64,000 bases of DNA from LMUY01 sp964235495 (GTDB lineage Bacteria; Pseudomonadota; Alphaproteobacteria; Acetobacterales; Acetobacteraceae): assembly GCA_964235495.1 (NCBI GenBank), contig CAXSAX010000014.1, positions 1 through 64,000 on the forward strand, in the 5' to 3' direction. Within the stretch, counting starts at the first letter, position 1. Every line of letters begins with the position of its first letter. The notes beneath the pieces are model-generated. The model searched no databases. It saw nothing but the letters and a program-made list of their open reading frames with translations, and had not been told where the DNA came from. A program made the translations under genes and the position numbers. This document shows positions 51,257-59,961 of the stretch, piece by piece.

Positions 51257-52492
51257 ATGGCTGCCCTCCAACCGCCCCGCGGCACGCACGACCTGATCGG
51301 CGAGGACCAGCGCCGCCACGCCCGGGTGGTGGACGCGGCCCGCAGCACCGCCGCGCTGTATGGCTTCGACGAGTGGGCCACGCCCATCTTCGAGGACACC
51401 GCCGCGTTCTCCCGCACCCTCGGCGACACCTCCGACGTGGTGACCAAGGAGATGTACAGCTTCGCCGACCGCGGCGGCGACAGCCTCACCCTGCGCCCGG
51501 AAGGTACGGCCGGCATCTGCCGCGCCCTGGTCAGCAACGGGCTGACCCAGGCGCTGCCGCAGAAGGCGTTCTATGCCGGGCCGATGTTCCGCTACGAGCG
51601 GCCGCAGAAGGGCCGCACCCGCCAGTTCCACCAGATCGGCATCGAGCTGATCGGCCCCGCCGAGCCGCTGGCGGACGCGGAGGCGATCAGCTGCGGCTGG
51701 GACATCCTGACCCGGCTCGGCATCGCCGACGGGATCGTGCTGGAGGTCAACACCCTGGGCGACCGCCCGAGCCGCGACGCCTACCGCGCGGCGCTGGTGA
51801 CGTATTTCAGCGCCCACCGCGAGGCGCTCTCCGCCGAGAGCCGGGACCGGCTGGAGCGCAACCCGCTGCGCATCCTGGACAGCAAGGACGCCGGCGACCG
51901 CGCCGTGGTGGCCGACGCGCCGACCATCGCCCCCCACCTGACGGCCGAGGCCGGGCAGTTCTACGCGGCGTTGCTCGCCCGCATCGAGCGGTTCGGCGTG
52001 CCGTTCCGGGAGAACCCGCGCATTGTCCGCGGGCTCGACTACTACAACCACACCGCGTTCGAGTTCGTGACCGACCGGCTGGGCGCGCAGGGCACGGTGA
52101 TGGCGGGCGGCCGCTATGACGGCCTGGTGGAGCAGATGGGCGGCCCGCCCACGCCGGCGGTCGGCTGGGCCGCCGGCGTCGAGCGGCTGGCCATGCTGCT
52201 GGGCGACCCGGCGCCGCCGCCGGGTCCGGTCGCGGTGGTCCCGGTGGGCGAGGACGCCGAGGCCCCGGCGATGGCGGTGCTGCAAGCGCTGCGGCAGGCC
52301 GGCATCCGGGCGGAGATGGCCTACCGCGGCAACCTCAAGCGCCGGATGGAGCGCGCCAACCGCATCGGTGCGCGCGCCGCGGTCATCCTGGGCGCGGAGG
52401 AGGCGGCCCGCGGGGTGGCGCAGCTCAAGCGGCTGGACACGGGCGCGCAGGAGGAGGTGGCGTTGCACAGCCTCGCCGCCCGGCTGCGGTGA
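51257..52492 (+). CDS. hisS: Histidine-tRNA ligase
   Basis: Charges tRNA-His. 411 aa from ATG 51257. Class II motifs: PPRGTHDLIG at the N-terminus, TLRPEGTAGICRAL (motif 2 approach), FYAGPMFRYERPQKGRTRQFHQIG (motif 2, split around 85-108), histidine-binding RGLDYYNHTAFEF near 255 and AGGRYDGLVEQMGG, then motif 3 in GWAAGVERLAML. The C-terminal anticodon-binding domain begins near 320. Its stop overlaps the prfA start (GTGA). Confidence 0.97.
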   Translation: MAALQPPRGTHDLIGEDQRRHARVVDAARSTAALYGFDEWATPIFEDTAAFSRTLGDTSDVVTKEMYSFADRGGDSLTLRPEGTAGICRALVSNGLTQALPQKAFYAGPMFRYERPQKGRTRQFHQIGIELIGPAEPLADAEAISCGWDILTRLGIADGIVLEVNTLGDRPSRDAYRAALVTYFSAHREALSAESRDRLERNPLRILDSKDAGDRAVVADAPTIAPHLTAEAGQFYAALLARIERFGVPFRENPRIVRGLDYYNHTAFEFVTDRLGAQGTVMAGGRYDGLVEQMGGPPTPAVGWAAGVERLAMLLGDPAPPPGPVAVVPVGEDAEAPAMAVLQALRQAGIRAEMAYRGNLKRRMERANRIGARAAVILGAEEAARGVAQLKRLDTGAQEEVALHSLAARLR

Positions 52493-53547
52493 CGCCGCTC
52501 GACGTGAAGCTGGACCGGGTGGTGGACCGGGCGGACGAGCTGCGGTCCCAGCTCAGCGCCGGACTGTCCGGCGACGCCTTCGCCCGCTCCTCCCGCGAGC
52601 TGTCCGAGCTGGAGCTGGTGGTGGCCCGCATCGGCGACCTGCGGGCGGCGGAGCAGGCGGCGCGCGAGGCGGAGGCGCTGCTGGCCGATCCCGAGATGAA
52701 GGACCTGGCGGAGGCCGAGCTGGATGGGCTGCGCCACAGCCTGCCGGGCCTGCAGCGCGAAATCCGCCTGGCGCTGCTGCCCAAGGATACCGCGGACGAG
52801 CGCAGCGCCATCCTGGAGGTGCGCCCGGCGGCCGGCGGCGACGAGGCGGGGCTGTTCGCCGCCGAGCTGTTCGGCATGTACCAGCGCTACGCCGCCGCCC
52901 AGGGCTGGCGCGTCGAGGTGCTGGACTACGCGGACACTGAGCTGGGCGGGCTGAAGGAGGGCGTCGCCGAGATCAGCGGGCGCGGCGTGTTCGCCCGGCT
53001 GAAATACGAGTCCGGCGTTCACCGGGTGCAGCGCGTGCCCGCCACCGAGAGCCAGGGCCGCATCCACACCTCCACCGTGACGGTCGCGGTGCTGCCGGAG
53101 GCGGAGGAGGTGGACGTGCAGGTGAACGACGGCGACCTGCGCATCGACACCTATCGCGCGTCCGGCGCCGGCGGGCAGCACATCAACAAGACGGACAGCG
53201 CCGTGCGCATCACCCACCTGCCGAGCGGCGTGGTGGTGGCGATGCAGGAGGAACGCTCCCAGCACAAGAACCGCGCCAAGGCGATGAAAGTGCTGCGCGC
53301 CCGGCTGTACGAGCTGCAGCGCTCCTCCCTGGCGGCGGCACGGGGCGCTGACCGCAAGGCGCAGGTGGGCACCGGGGACCGCTCCGAGCGCATCCGCACC
53401 TACAACTTCCCGCAGGGCCGCGTGTCCGACCACCGCATCAACCTCACGCTGCACAAGATCGACCGGGTGATGCTGGGCGAGCTGGACGAGATCGTGGACG
53501 CGCTGACCGCGGAGGACCAGGCCGCCCGGCTCGCGGCGGACGATTGA
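52489..53547 (+). CDS. prfA: Peptide chain release factor 1
   Basis: Reads UAA and UAG stop codons. 352 aa. The tripeptide anticodon PAT is in RVPATESQGRIHTSTV (about residue 183), and the GGQ catalytic motif in SGAGGQHINKTDSAV (about 226). The start is GTG at 52489 overlapping hisS. The glutamine in GGQ is the target of PrmC, encoded next. The stop falls in the first of three 14-bp tandem units. Confidence 0.97.
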   Translation: MTPLDVKLDRVVDRADELRSQLSAGLSGDAFARSSRELSELELVVARIGDLRAAEQAAREAEALLADPEMKDLAEAELDGLRHSLPGLQREIRLALLPKDTADERSAILEVRPAAGGDEAGLFAAELFGMYQRYAAAQGWRVEVLDYADTELGGLKEGVAEISGRGVFARLKYESGVHRVQRVPATESQGRIHTSTVTVAVLPEAEEVDVQVNDGDLRIDTYRASGAGGQHINKTDSAVRITHLPSGVVVAMQEERSQHKNRAKAMKVLRARLYELQRSSLAAARGADRKAQVGTGDRSERIRTYNFPQGRVSDHRINLTLHKIDRVMLGELDEIVDALTAEDQAARLAADD

Positions 53548-53577
53548 GCGCGGACGGTTGAGCATGGGCGATTGAGC
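53536..53577 (+). repeat. Three 14-bp tandem units between prfA and prmC
   Basis: GCGGACGATTGAGC (53536), GCGGACGGTTGAGC (53550) and ATGGGCGATTGAGC (53564). Unit 1 holds the prfA stop; unit 3 holds the TTG start of prmC. Because 14 is not a multiple of three, each unit's TTG lies in a different frame. Confidence 0.85.
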
Positions 53578-54441
53578 CTGGGCCGCCGCCTGGCCGCCGC
53601 GACCGCCACGCTGGCCGCGGCCGGCCTCGACCGTCCCCGGCGGGAGGCGCGGCTGCTGCTGTGCCACGCCACCGGGCTGGATGCCGCCGGCCTGCTGCGC
53701 GAGCTGCATGCCGACCATCCTGCGCCGGAGTTCGAGGCGCTGGTGGCGCGCCGCGCCGCGCGGGAGCCGCTGGCGCTGATCACGGGGCGGCAGCCGTTCT
53801 GGAGCTTCGACGTGGCCGTGTCCGCCGACACGTTGATCCCGCGCGCGGATTCCGAGACCCTGGTGGAGGCGGCGCTGGAGGCGTTCCCCGGCCGCGACGC
53901 CCGGCGGGTGCTGGACCTCGGCACCGGCACCGGCTGCCTGCTGCTGGCCGTGCTCACCGAGTTCCCGGGCGCGTTCGGCGTGGGGGTGGACTGGTCCGCC
54001 GCCGCCGCCGCGCTGGCCCGGCGCAACGCCTGGGACTTGGGGCTGGACGGCCGTGCGGCCATCGCCTGCGGCTATTGGGCGACGGCGCTGCAAGCCCGCT
54101 TCGACCTGGTGCTCAGCAACCCGCCCTACATCGAGACCGCCGCCATCGCCGGGCTGATGCCGGAGGTCTCGCAGTACGAGCCCGCGCTCGCGCTGGATGG
54201 CGGCGCGGACGGGCTGGACGCCTATCGCAGCCTCATGGACGCGCTGCCGGCCTTGCTGACGCCGGGCGGCGTCGCCATCTTGGAGATCGGAGCCGGGCAG
54301 GCGCGGGCGATCTCCGACCTCGCCCGTGCGGCAGGCCTGCGACCCGGCGTGGCGCGGCCGGACCTGGCGGGGGTGGAGCGGGCCTTGCCCGTCCGTCTGT
54401 CCCGCAAGAAATCGTTTGGCGAACCCGGCCACCGCCGGTAG
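53572..54441 (+). CDS. prmC: Release factor glutamine methyltransferase
   Basis: Methylates the GGQ glutamine of release factors. 289 aa. N-terminal helical domain (LGRRLAAATATLAAAGLDRPRREARLLL in two parts), ALITGRQPFWSFDVAV, then SAM site VLDLGTGTGCLLLAVL near 117 and active-site LSNPPYIE near 182. YGHREFW is the more usual form of the GRQPFWS block. It starts with TTG at 53572 within the tandem repeat; no better start is near. Operon with hisS and prfA. Confidence 0.93.
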   Translation: MSLGRRLAAATATLAAAGLDRPRREARLLLCHATGLDAAGLLRELHADHPAPEFEALVARRAAREPLALITGRQPFWSFDVAVSADTLIPRADSETLVEAALEAFPGRDARRVLDLGTGTGCLLLAVLTEFPGAFGVGVDWSAAAAALARRNAWDLGLDGRAAIACGYWATALQARFDLVLSNPPYIETAAIAGLMPEVSQYEPALALDGGADGLDAYRSLMDALPALLTPGGVAILEIGAGQARAISDLARAAGLRPGVARPDLAGVERALPVRLSRKKSFGEPGHRR

Positions 54442-54583
54442 GGTCCTGCCTCAGCGAGGATGCACGGTCGGGCAGCCCATGGGGCAGCCGGCTTGCCACG
54501 GGCGACCGGCCCACCTCGGCCCCAACGGGACGACGCTCACCAAGCCCGCCCGTGATTGAAACTTGAGAGAGCTTCAGAGCAGA

Positions 54584-55063
54584 ATGAACATCAAACGCAT
54601 GCGTGGCCGCAACAACCGCGGGCCTGGTGGCGGTGGCGGCGGTGGCGGCCCGCCCCGGCACCAGAGCGGCAACGTCCCGCTCAACCGCAACCACGTGTTC
54701 GACAGCAACGGCCCGGACTTGCGCGTCCGCGGCACGGCGCAGCAGCTGTTCGAGAAATACCTCCAGCTGGGCCGCGACGCCTCCAGCAGCGGCGACCGGG
54801 TGATGGCCGAGGGCTACTTCCAGCACGCCGAGCACTATTTCCGCATCATCAACGCCATCAACCAGGCGCAGCAGCTGCAGCCGCAGCACGGCCAGCCCAA
54901 CGGGCAGGCTCCGCAAGCCGCCCAGCCGCCGCAGCACAACGGCCCCCGCCGTGATGAGCCGGAGGAGGAGGACGAGGACCAGCCGGACCTGGAACGCGAA
55001 TTGCGGTCGGAGCAGCCGTCCAGCGAGCCGCGCGACATCCCGATCGCTCAGCCGGAGGGCTGA
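54584..55063 (+). CDS. DUF4167 family protein, RNA-binding-like
   Basis: 159-aa protein typical of alphaproteobacteria. Basic, glycine-rich N-terminus (MNIKRMRGRNNRGPGG), conserved core NHVFDSNGPDLRVRGTAQQLFEKYLQLGRDA (in two halves, about 42-75) and AEGYFQHAEHYFRIINA near 84, then a Gln/Pro-rich and acidic tail. The charge layout suggests nucleic-acid binding; the function is not established. It follows prmC, its usual place. The ATG at 54584 is chosen over 54563 because it gives the family start MNIKRMRGR. Confidence 0.88.
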   Translation: MNIKRMRGRNNRGPGGGGGGGGPPRHQSGNVPLNRNHVFDSNGPDLRVRGTAQQLFEKYLQLGRDASSSGDRVMAEGYFQHAEHYFRIINAINQAQQLQPQHGQPNGQAPQAAQPPQHNGPRRDEPEEEDEDQPDLERELRSEQPSSEPRDIPIAQPEG

Positions 55064-55854
55064 GCGAACCGGCTTGGATGCAGCGAGGCTTCCAGGGCGG
55101 CGTCCTGCACCAGGCCGAGCCGCAGGAACAGGTCGATCAGCACCAGGTTCACGTTGAACTTGAAGTTGTCGGTGTGCCGCACCGCCTCCAGCACGGAGGC
55201 GGCCGGCAGCAGCTCGAAGCCGCTCACCTCGCCATCGACCGGGCAGGGCACCGTGCTCTCCGGCAGCTGCAGGTCGTAGCAGTGCAGACGGTCTCGGCGC
55301 AGGCCTTCCGGCCGCTCCATCACATAGCTGATCGTGCCGGTCTCGACGGCCTGCGACACGAGCCAGCGGGGCAGCCCGGCCTCCTCGTCGGCCTCCTTCA
55401 CCAGCGTCTCGTCCGGCCCCAGCCCGGCCGGCACGCCGCCGCCCACCATGTTGTCCAGCTTGCCCGGGTCCAGCTTCTTGTCCATCGCCCGGCGGCCGAT
55501 CCAGATGTGCCATCCGTCTGGGCGGTGCACCAAGCCGTTCAGGTGCACGCCCACCGCCTCCAGCCCGAGCACCGCCATCGCCCCGCGGTCGATCGTGCCC
55601 AGGGCAGGGCCGCCGGCGCTCGCCCGCACGTCGAACGCCTCGTCCCGCCAGCGGCACAGCCCGGCCTCGGCCAGGGCGCGGCCCACGGCCGGCAGCGCCG
55701 CCGCCGTGACCGCCGTGCCCGCCACGGCCGCCGCGTCCGGCCCCACCCAGCCCACCGCCTGGCCCGCCACGCGGAACGGCACCCGGCGGCCGGGCAGGCG
55801 GGCGTTGTTGCAGGCCGTGACGTGCCGCAGCAGGCCGGGTTCGGAGGGGGGCAT
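55048..55854 (-). CDS. Nudix hydrolase with DUF4743 domain
   Basis: 268 aa. N-terminal DUF4743 region (about 1-110) then a Nudix fold with box DNMVGGGVPAG followed by ETLVKEADEEAGL; the KE in place of RE is normal for this subgroup. Eukaryotic relatives (plant and yeast enzymes) dephosphorylate damaged thiamine diphosphates, so a thiamine-repair role is possible. The other end, NFKFNVNLVLIDLFLRLG, is also typical. The C-terminal codons overlap the convergent DUF4167 gene by 16 bases. Confidence 0.85.
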   Translation of the reverse strand: MPPSEPGLLRHVTACNNARLPGRRVPFRVAGQAVGWVGPDAAAVAGTAVTAAALPAVGRALAEAGLCRWRDEAFDVRASAGGPALGTIDRGAMAVLGLEAVGVHLNGLVHRPDGWHIWIGRRAMDKKLDPGKLDNMVGGGVPAGLGPDETLVKEADEEAGLPRWLVSQAVETGTISYVMERPEGLRRDRLHCYDLQLPESTVPCPVDGEVSGFELLPAASVLEAVRHTDNFKFNVNLVLIDLFLRLGLVQDAALEASLHPSRFAQPSG

Positions 55855-55931
55855 GCGGCAGCCTAGCCCAGCGGCCCGGCACCGTCACGGATCGCCTTTG
55901 CATCGCGGCAAGCGGTCGCCACATCAGCGGC

Positions 55932-57773
55932 ATGTCACGCCGTAGCCTGGACCTGCCCATCCCGCCGCGCTCCACCTTCGCGACGGTGCGCTCCCTGGCG
56001 CCCTACCTGTGGCCGCGGGGCGACCGCGGCGCCCATGTGCGGGTGCTGCTCGCGGCGGCCTGCCTGATCCTGGCCAAGGTGGCGACGGTGTACGTGCCGC
56101 TGGTCTACAGCCAGGCGGTGGACCGGCTCAGCCCCGCCCACAACCCCGCGACCGTGTCGCTCGCGCTGATCCTGGGCTACGGCCTGCTCCGCGTGGCGTC
56201 CGCCGGGTTCGGCGAGCTGCGGGACGCCGTGTTCGCGTCCGTGCAGCAACGCACCACGCGCCGCATCGGGCTGGACACGTTCCGCCACATGCATGGCCTG
56301 TCGCTGCGCTTTCACTTGGACCGGCAGACCGGCGGCATGTCGCGCGCCATCGAGCGCGGCGTGGCCGGCATCCAGCAGGTGCTGCGGCTGGCCGTGTTCA
56401 ACCTGATCCCGACGCTGTTCGAGGTGCTGCTGGTCACCGGCATCATTTGGCGGCTGTTCGACTGGCGCTACGCCGCCGTCACCTTCGGCGCGGTGGCCAG
56501 CTACATCGGCTTCACCGTCGGCTTCACCTCGTGGCGCATCAAGTACCGCCGCCAGATGAACGACGTGGACAGCGAGGCCAACACCAAGGCGCTGGACAGC
56601 CTGCTGAACTACGAGACGGTCAAGTATTTCGGCAACGAGGCGCACGAGGCCGCCCGGTTCGACGACGCGCTGGCCCGCTACGAGACGGCGGCGGTGCGCA
56701 CCCAGGTGACGCTGAACCTGCTCAACATCGGCCAGGCCGTCATCATCGCCGGGGGGCTGGCGCTCATCATGCTGATGGCCGCCCGCGGCGTGGTGGCGGG
56801 GCAGATGACGGTGGGCAAGTTCGTGCTGGTCAACACCTACCTGATGCAGCTCTACCAGCCGCTGAACTTCCTCGGCTTCGTCTATGCCAGCATCAAGCAG
56901 GGCGTGGTGGACATGGAGCAGATGTTCCGCCTGCTGGCGGTGGACCAGGAGGTGGCGGACGCGCCCGGCGCACCGCCGCTGGCCCCCTCGTGCACCGGGT
57001 CGCGTGCCGGGTCGGTCGCGTTCGAGGACGTGCGGTTCGGCTACGGCCCCGACCGGGAAATCCTGCACGGCGTCAGCTTCACGGTGCCGCCCGGCGGCAA
57101 GCTGGCCATCGTGGGGCCGACCGGGGCGGGCAAGAGCACGGTCAGCCGACTGCTGTTCCGCTTCTACGACGCGACCGGCGGCCGCGTGCTGATCGATGGC
57201 CAGGACGTGCGCGGCGTGACGCAGGACAGCGTGCGCGCCGCCATCGGCGTGGTGCCGCAGGACACGGTGCTGTTCAACGACACCATCCGCTACAACATCG
57301 CCTATGGCCGCATCGGCGCCACGCAGGCGGAGGTGGAGCGCGCCGCCCGCGCCGCCCAGGTGCACGACTTCGTCCTCGCCCTGCCGGACGGCTACGACAC
57401 GCGGGTCGGCGAGCGCGGGCTGAAGCTGTCGGGCGGCGAGAAGCAGCGCGTGGCCATCGCCCGCACCATCCTGAAGGACCCGCGCATCCTGATCCTGGAC
57501 GAGGCGACCAGCGCGCTCGACACCCGCACGGAGGTGGACATCGGCGCCGCCCTGCGCAACGCGCAGGCCAACCGCACCACGCTGGTGATCGCGCACCGGC
57601 TGTCCACGGTGGTCGATGCCGACGAGATCATCGTGCTGGTGGACGGCCGGGTGGCGGAGCGCGGCACCCATGCTGTCCTGCTGGCGGTGGGCGGCGCGTA
57701 TGCCGGGATGTGGCGGCTGCAAGAGGCCAAGGCGGAGCTGGCCATGGCCGAGGCGATCGCGGACGCTGCCTGA
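55932..57773 (+). CDS. Atm1-type ABC exporter (half transporter)
   Basis: 613-aa fused membrane/ATPase protein acting as a homodimer. Six membrane helices at about 35-330; the Atm1/ABCB7 family marks are MSRAIERGVAGIQQVLR near 137 and NYETVKYFGNEAHEAARFD near 232. ATPase: Walker A VGPTGAGKSTVSRL near 399, Q-loop VPQDTVLFND, signature LSGGEKQRVAIARTIL near 505 and Walker B ILILDEATSALD. Relatives export glutathione-bound persulphide or metal conjugates and link to iron-sulphur biogenesis and heavy-metal tolerance. Divergent from the Nudix gene. Confidence 0.93.
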   Translation: MSRRSLDLPIPPRSTFATVRSLAPYLWPRGDRGAHVRVLLAAACLILAKVATVYVPLVYSQAVDRLSPAHNPATVSLALILGYGLLRVASAGFGELRDAVFASVQQRTTRRIGLDTFRHMHGLSLRFHLDRQTGGMSRAIERGVAGIQQVLRLAVFNLIPTLFEVLLVTGIIWRLFDWRYAAVTFGAVASYIGFTVGFTSWRIKYRRQMNDVDSEANTKALDSLLNYETVKYFGNEAHEAARFDDALARYETAAVRTQVTLNLLNIGQAVIIAGGLALIMLMAARGVVAGQMTVGKFVLVNTYLMQLYQPLNFLGFVYASIKQGVVDMEQMFRLLAVDQEVADAPGAPPLAPSCTGSRAGSVAFEDVRFGYGPDREILHGVSFTVPPGGKLAIVGPTGAGKSTVSRLLFRFYDATGGRVLIDGQDVRGVTQDSVRAAIGVVPQDTVLFNDTIRYNIAYGRIGATQAEVERAARAAQVHDFVLALPDGYDTRVGERGLKLSGGEKQRVAIARTILKDPRILILDEATSALDTRTEVDIGAALRNAQANRTTLVIAHRLSTVVDADEIIVLVDGRVAERGTHAVLLAVGGAYAGMWRLQEAKAELAMAEAIADAA

Positions 57774-57827
57774 GCGGGGTTAAATCGGGCCTTCGCTGCG
57801 CCATCTAAGCCGAAAGGAGAGCCAAGA

Positions 57828-58082
57828 ATGACCCTCGCAGTCGATGACGGCGCGCCCGCTGACCTCAGCCATGCCGGCGCCGTGGTGGACAAGTCGGTGG
57901 AGTACATGACGGGACAGAACATCAGCTCCATCGCCATCGCCTCCGCCCTGCTGGGCGGCGCCCTGGGCATGCTCTGCCGCACCCTGTCCGACGAGGCGGT
58001 AATCCAGATTCTGCAGAACGCCATCGGCAGCGTGCGCGCCGGCGAGCTGCGCGGCGCGGACGGGGAAATGGCCCGGAACTAG
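57828..58082 (+). CDS. Small hypothetical protein with hydrophobic helix (84 aa)
   Basis: Good ribosome binding site AAAGGAGA upstream and a start at 57828. N-terminal acidic part (TLAVDDGAPADLSHAGAVVD), one hydrophobic segment (ISSIAIASALLGGALGML, about 32-49) and an amphipathic C-terminus. Not recognised. It is 54 bases after the ABC exporter gene and could be cotranscribed. A mosaic hairpin repeat starts six bases after its stop. Confidence 0.7.
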   Translation: MTLAVDDGAPADLSHAGAVVDKSVEYMTGQNISSIAIASALLGGALGMLCRTLSDEAVIQILQNAIGSVRAGELRGADGEMARN

Positions 58083-58087
58083 CGGTG

Positions 58088-58208
58088 CTTGCAGGGCTCT
58101 GCCCTGCACCCGAAAGGGGATAGTCATCCCCTTTACCCCTTATACCAGGTGTCCAGAGGACCACTGTCCTCTGGTGGGGTTCGGGGCAAAGCCCCGACCT
58201 TTGCTTCG
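58088..58208 (+). repeat. Mosaic hairpin repeat, full copy B
   Basis: Same four modules as copy A: GCAGGGC-TCT-GCCCTGC (58091-58107), AAAGGGGA-TAGTCA-TCCCCTTT (58113-58134), CCAGAGGAC-CACT-GTCCTCTGG (58153-58174) and CGGGGC-AAA-GCCCCG (58182-58196), then ACCTTTGCTTCG. Stems match copy A; loops and linkers differ. Between two converging genes. Confidence 0.88.
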
Positions 58209-58228
58209 TGGAGTTTCTTACCACCCTG

Positions 58229-58444
58229 CTAACGCCGCTCCTGCCACCAGCGCCGCGCCGCCACGACCGACCAGATGCCTTCCACCAGGCCGAACGGCCA
58301 GGCCCCTTGCAGGAAGCCGTAGATCGAGCCCAGCAGGCAGGACCCGGCGAACCCCAGCACGAACCAGGGCGAGCGGCGCTCGCAGGCGTAGCAGGCCAGC
58401 ATGGCGGTGACGGCGAACAAGCCATAGGCGGTGAGCCAGTCCAC
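58229..58444 (-). CDS. Small two-span membrane protein (71 aa)
   Basis: Begins with GTG at 58444 (VDWLTAYGLFAVTAM) behind GGGGAG. Two hydrophobic helices: LFAVTAMLACYACE and FVLGFAGSCLLGSIYGFLQG, then a basic tail RRWWQERR. Similar short membrane proteins are common in Acetobacteraceae genomes but I know no function. It converges with the gene at 57828 across hairpin repeat B and is divergent from rpmB. Confidence 0.7.
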   Translation of the reverse strand: MDWLTAYGLFAVTAMLACYACERRSPWFVLGFAGSCLLGSIYGFLQGAWPFGLVEGIWSVVAARRWWQERR

Positions 58445-58526
58445 GCGCTCCCCTCCCCATCCGGTTGACGGGGCAGGGCTGTATCGGCATAACCCGCCCT
58501 CCGCCAGACCTGAGGATTGCACCACG

Positions 58527-58823
58527 ATGTCGCGCCGTTGCGAGATGACCGGCAAGGGCGTGCTGACCGGCAACAACGTCAGCCACGCCAACAACAAGAG
58601 CCGCCGCCGCTTCCTGCCCAATTTGCAGGAGCAGTCGCTGCTGTCCGACGTGCTGGGCACGTCCATCCGCGTGCGGCTGACCACCCATGCCATGCGCACC
58701 ATCGAGCATAATGGCGGGCTGGACTCGTTCCTGCTCACGACGCCGAACCGCAATCTGCCGGAAGAGGCGCAATCGCTGAAGCGCCGCATCCTGCGCGCCC
58801 AGGCGAAAAAGGCAGCAGCCTAG
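58527..58823 (+). CDS. rpmB: 50S ribosomal protein L28
   Basis: 98 aa, MSRRCEMTGKGVLTGNNVSHANNKSRRRFLPN in the usual L28 form (two segments), with GLDSFLLTT near the C-terminus. Binds 23S rRNA in the large subunit. A GAGGA site precedes the ATG at 58527. A monocistronic gene next to a TonB-like gene, in the order typical of these bacteria. Confidence 0.97.
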   Translation: MSRRCEMTGKGVLTGNNVSHANNKSRRRFLPNLQEQSLLSDVLGTSIRVRLTTHAMRTIEHNGGLDSFLLTTPNRNLPEEAQSLKRRILRAQAKKAAA

Positions 58824-58911
58824 GTTTCTCGCCCAACGGCGACCCAGTGGCGCACCGCCCCTAGCGGCTCCCGCCCAGGCGTCGAGCCGCCTTCTCGCGT
58901 TCAGGTGCCCC

Positions 58912-59952
58912 TCAGTGGATGATGCGCAGCATATAGCGCAGCGTCGCGCGCATGGTCGTGGTCTGCTCCGTCATGTCCGGCGTGAACGGCGGCACGCTGG
59001 CGCCGCGGAAGATGTCCAGCCACGCGCCGTCCAGGAACGGTGAGCGCGACGTCTCGATGATCTTGGCGGACAGCACCCGGCCGGAGCGGTCGATCAGCAG
59101 CATCAAGGTCGCGTCGCCCTGTTGCTCGTCGGCGATAGCCTGCTCCGGGTAGTAGGTCCGCGCATCCACCCAGCGCCGCAGCTCGGACATCCAGTCCCCG
59201 CTCGGCCGGGCACCGCTTATATAGCCGAGCGAGGTGTCCTTCATGCCGCCCGAGTTGGAGGTGCCCATGTCGAAGCCGTGCGAGGCGTGGCCCGGCGGCT
59301 GCGCGGGCGCGTTGAACGACCATTGCTGCGGCACGGGAAAGCCGTGGGGGCTGCGCGGCACCGGGCGCGCGGCGTAGCGCGGCGGCGGGGCGGGGCGAGG
59401 CGGCAGGGGCAGCGGCGGCAGGGGCAGCGGCGGCTGCGGCATGCGGAACGCCGGCGATTGCAGGGTGAAGCCTTCCTCCTCCGGGTCCAGCGACACGGTT
59501 GGCGGCTGGGCCGCGGGCGGCGTCGGGGTGGGCGCCGGGTCGGGCGTCGGGGCAGGCGGCTGCTCGGGCGACGGCTCTGGCGGCGCGCCGGTCGGCGGCG
59601 GGGTGGGCGGCGCGTCCGGCTGCGGCGGGGTGGGCAGGGACGTGTCCGGCGTCGGCGGCGCCACGGGGGCGTCCGCGTTGCCGCGGGCCACCGAGGCCTG
59701 CTGCGACGGCTCGGGAGCTGCCGTGGAAGCCTGCTTGTCCCCGGCGCTCTGGTACACCATAGCGACCTGGTCCGGCGCCGTGGCCTGCGGCGGCAGCTCC
59801 GGGATTGGCGCGCGCAACGCCAGCACGAGCAGGATCAGCAGATGGACGACCAACGAGCCGATCAGCATCGGCCGCAGCAGCCGCCGACGCCGGGTCGGCC
59901 GGGTGACGAGCCGCTGGGCGCGGTCGGGGCGCGGAGGCGGTTGGATCAGCAC
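58912..59952 (-). CDS. TonB-like energy transducer
   Basis: 346-aa envelope protein: basic cytoplasmic start, one membrane helix (MLIGSLVVHLLILLVLALRA, about 29-48), a very long Pro-rich periplasmic linker (about 85-205) and a C-terminal TonB domain (about 255-346) with YYPEQAIADEQQGDATLMLLIDRSG split over two strands. It should pass proton-motive energy from ExbB/ExbD to outer-membrane receptors. No exb genes are here. Ends nine bases before cobT starts its end, on the same strand, so it may be cotranscribed with cobST. Confidence 0.85.
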   Translation of the reverse strand: MLIQPPPRPDRAQRLVTRPTRRRRLLRPMLIGSLVVHLLILLVLALRAPIPELPPQATAPDQVAMVYQSAGDKQASTAAPEPSQQASVARGNADAPVAPPTPDTSLPTPPQPDAPPTPPPTGAPPEPSPEQPPAPTPDPAPTPTPPAAQPPTVSLDPEEEGFTLQSPAFRMPQPPLPLPPLPLPPRPAPPPRYAARPVPRSPHGFPVPQQWSFNAPAQPPGHASHGFDMGTSNSGGMKDTSLGYISGARPSGDWMSELRRWVDARTYYPEQAIADEQQGDATLMLLIDRSGRVLSAKIIETSRSPFLDGAWLDIFRGASVPPFTPDMTEQTTTMRATLRYMLRIIH

Positions 59953-59961
59953 GCGGGCAGT

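Noticed and set aside
53536..53577. Tandem units considered as a minimal CRISPR array
   Set aside because: Units are 14 bp, directly adjacent, with no spacers and no cas genes.
55390..55470. KE in place of RE in the Nudix box considered as a sign of inactivation
   Set aside because: The same substitution is normal in the DUF4743/thiamine-type Nudix subgroup, so it is not a defect.
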